Source: a bacterium (GTDB taxonomy: Bacteria > Actinomycetota > Acidimicrobiia > Acidimicrobiales > Bin134). Taken from it: a stretch of DNA of 6,181 nucleotides. The notes beneath the pieces are model-generated. The model ran no database searches. It was not told the DNA's origin and was given only the letters and a program-made list of their open reading frames with translations. The stretch covers positions 1-6,181 of the forward strand of contig JAPPKI010000137.1 in NCBI GenBank assembly GCA_028820035.1, written 5' to 3'. Of the stretch, positions 4,863 through 6,181 are shown piece by piece (within the stretch, counting starts at the first letter, position 1; every line of letters begins with the position of its first letter). Position numbers and translations under genes: made by a program.

Positions 4863-6181
4863 CCCGACTCGGGTTTCTTCTCGACAGCGAGAGCTGCATC
4901 GGTTGCCATGCCTGCACGGTGGCCTGCAAAGCCGAGCACGACGTGCCCCTCGGGGTGAACCGAACGTGGGTCAAATACATCGAGACCGGCACGTTTCCCG
5001 ATGTCAACCGGCACTTCTCGGTGATGCGCTGCAACCACTGCGACGACGCGCCGTGCATCTCCATTTGTCCTACCAATGCCCTATTCCGGGCGGACAACGG
5101 GGTGGTGGACTTCGACGACGAGAACTGCATCGGCTGCAAGGGGTGCATGAACGCCTGTCCCTACGACGCCATCTACATCAATCCGGTCACCAACACGGCC
5201 AACAAGTGCAATTTCTGCAACCACCGCATCGAGCAGGACCTTGAGCCGAGCTGCGTGGTGGTGTGCCCCACCCACGCCATCAAAGTGGCCGACCTCGACA
5301 ACCCGTCCGACACCATCACCGAGCTCATCGCCCAAAGCGACACCGCAGTGCGGGCGCCGGAGCAGAACACCCGGCCCAAGGTGCACTACCGGGGGGCAGA
5401 CGCGGCGTCGCTCGACCCGTTGCGCACGGCCATCGCCCCCGACGGGATGATCTGGGCCGACACCACCGCCCAGCATCCGACCGCAGTGCCGGGCGAACAC
5501 GGAGTGGAGGCCCGCACCGCCTATACCACGGCCCACCAAATGACCTGGAAGGCCAAAGTGTCGAGCTATCTGGTGACCAAGGCCGTGGCCGCGGGCGTGA
5601 TGATGGTGGCCGCCCTGCTGGTTCTGCTCGGCCATGGTGGAGAACAGGCGGTTGTGGGGGTGGCGCCTGCGGTGACCGCGGGGGTGTTCTTGGCGCTCAC
5701 CGGCGTGCTCTTGGTGGGCGACCTGCGCCAGCCCTCCAGGTTCTACTACCTGATCACCCGGGCCAATCGCCGGTCTTGGCTGGTGAAGGGCGCGGTTGTG
5801 CTTGGGGCATTCGCCGCGGTAAGCGCCGCTTGGTTCATTGCCGGTGTGGTGGGCTCGGTGGGAGCGCTGCAAGGGCTGGCCGCGCCTGCTGCGCTATTGG
5901 GATTGGCCACCGCGGGCTACACCGCCTTCTTGTTTGCCCAGTGCGAGGGCCGCGATCTATGGCAGTCGCCCTTGGTGCTGCCCACGCTATTGGCCCAAGC
6001 GGTTGTCGCCGGGGGCGCCGGCTACGCGGTGATGGAACTGGCCGCCGACGGCCCCGACCCTGTCGCCGTGCAGTGGGTGCTGTTGGCGGGGTTGCTGGCC
6101 ACCGCAGTGCTGGTGGCCGCCGAGGTCTTGGGGCGGGGAACGCCCCATGTGGAGGCGGCGGTGGCGGCCATGACCCGGGGT
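4859..6181 (+). CDS. Four-cluster [4Fe-4S] electron-transfer protein fused to an NrfD-type membrane subunit (3' end outside window)
   Basis: This frame is open for 441 codons to the window edge with no stop. Residues 1-145 are a DmsB/PsrB/NrfC-type ferredoxin domain with all four cluster motifs intact: C13-C16-C19-C23, C58-C61-C66-C70, C90-C93-C96-C100 and C117-C120-C132-C136. A hydrophilic linker (about 150-234) leads to a hydrophobic region with six likely helices at about 238-257, 263-287, 306-330, 334-356, 367-386 and 399-421. The DLRQPSRFYYL stretch (288-298) followed by RRSW is characteristic of NrfD/PsrC quinone-reactive subunits, which have eight helices, so about two helices lie beyond the window. 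In known complexes such subunits carry electrons between a molybdopterin enzyme and the quinone pool. There is no signal peptide, and positive charges lie before helix 1 and after helices 2 and 6, placing the Fe-S domain in the cytoplasm. The partner enzyme is not visible. A SoeB-SoeC-like sulfite dehydrogenase module is possible but unproven. Confidence 0.85.
   Translation, partial: MTRLGFLLDSESCIGCHACTVACKAEHDVPLGVNRTWVKYIETGTFPDVNRHFSVMRCNHCDDAPCISICPTNALFRADNGVVDFDDENCIGCKGCMNACPYDAIYINPVTNTANKCNFCNHRIEQDLEPSCVVVCPTHAIKVADLDNPSDTITELIAQSDTAVRAPEQNTRPKVHYRGADAASLDPLRTAIAPDGMIWADTTAQHPTAVPGEHGVEARTAYTTAHQMTWKAKVSSYLVTKAVAAGVMMVAALLVLLGHGGEQAVVGVAPAVTAGVFLALTGVLLVGDLRQPSRFYYLITRANRRSWLVKGAVVLGAFAAVSAAWFIAGVVGSVGALQGLAAPAALLGLATAGYTAFLFAQCEGRDLWQSPLVLPTLLAQAVVAGGAGYAVMELAADGPDPVAVQWVLLAGLLATAVLVAAEVLGRGTPHVEAAVAAMTRG

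Noticed and set aside
4843..5244. + strand open frame of 133 codons overlapping the tetR end and the Fe-S gene
   Set aside because: It is Arg/Leu/His-rich and out of frame with the conserved cysteine motifs; a shadow.
5081..5872. Minus-strand open frame of 263 codons
   Set aside because: It is antisense to the Fe-S/NrfD gene, whose 16 cysteines in canonical spacing make the + strand reading certain.

Overview
The window is high-GC bacterial DNA, packed with genes that all read on the + strand. Start codons include TTG and GTG, and several stop/start codons overlap. The WHG-type TetR regulator and the GC-rich codon use fit an actinobacterium, perhaps a marine or soil Acidimicrobiia-like lineage. 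That placement is an inference; no rRNA or marker gene is present.

Region 1 (1-3221) is a taurine/sulfonate ABC importer. It holds the 3' end of the substrate-binding protein gene (tauA-like), a strong GC-rich stem-loop, an ATPase gene (tauB-like), and a permease gene (tauC-like) that starts on the last base of the ATPase stop codon. Two parts of this importer are unusual. The ATPase carries about 260 extra N-terminal residues, predicted to form five membrane helices around a very acidic outside domain of about 95 residues with two cysteines. The permease carries an extra acidic segment of about 55 residues after its first helix, also outside and also with two cysteines.

Region 2 (3218-4147) is a phosphate acetyltransferase (pta) whose TTG start overlaps the permease stop. 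Together with a taurine importer, this points to the sulfoacetaldehyde route of taurine breakdown: taurine to sulfoacetaldehyde, then Xsc gives acetyl phosphate plus sulfite, then Pta gives acetyl-CoA. Xsc and the deaminating enzyme are not in the window.

Region 3 (4239-6181) has a TetR-family regulator whose stop overlaps the GTG start of a large open frame that runs off the end of the window. That frame encodes a four-cluster [4Fe-4S] DmsB/PsrB-type electron-transfer domain fused to an NrfD-type membrane quinone-reactive domain. Charge distribution puts the Fe-S domain on the cytoplasmic side. This could be the electron-transfer and membrane part of a molybdoenzyme. A cytoplasm-facing sulfite dehydrogenase of the SoeABC type is the attractive hypothesis, because the Xsc reaction releases sulfite, but no catalytic subunit is visible here.

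Taken together, the window looks like an import, carbon-recovery and possibly sulfite-disposal locus for taurine, with an altered importer architecture as its most novel feature.
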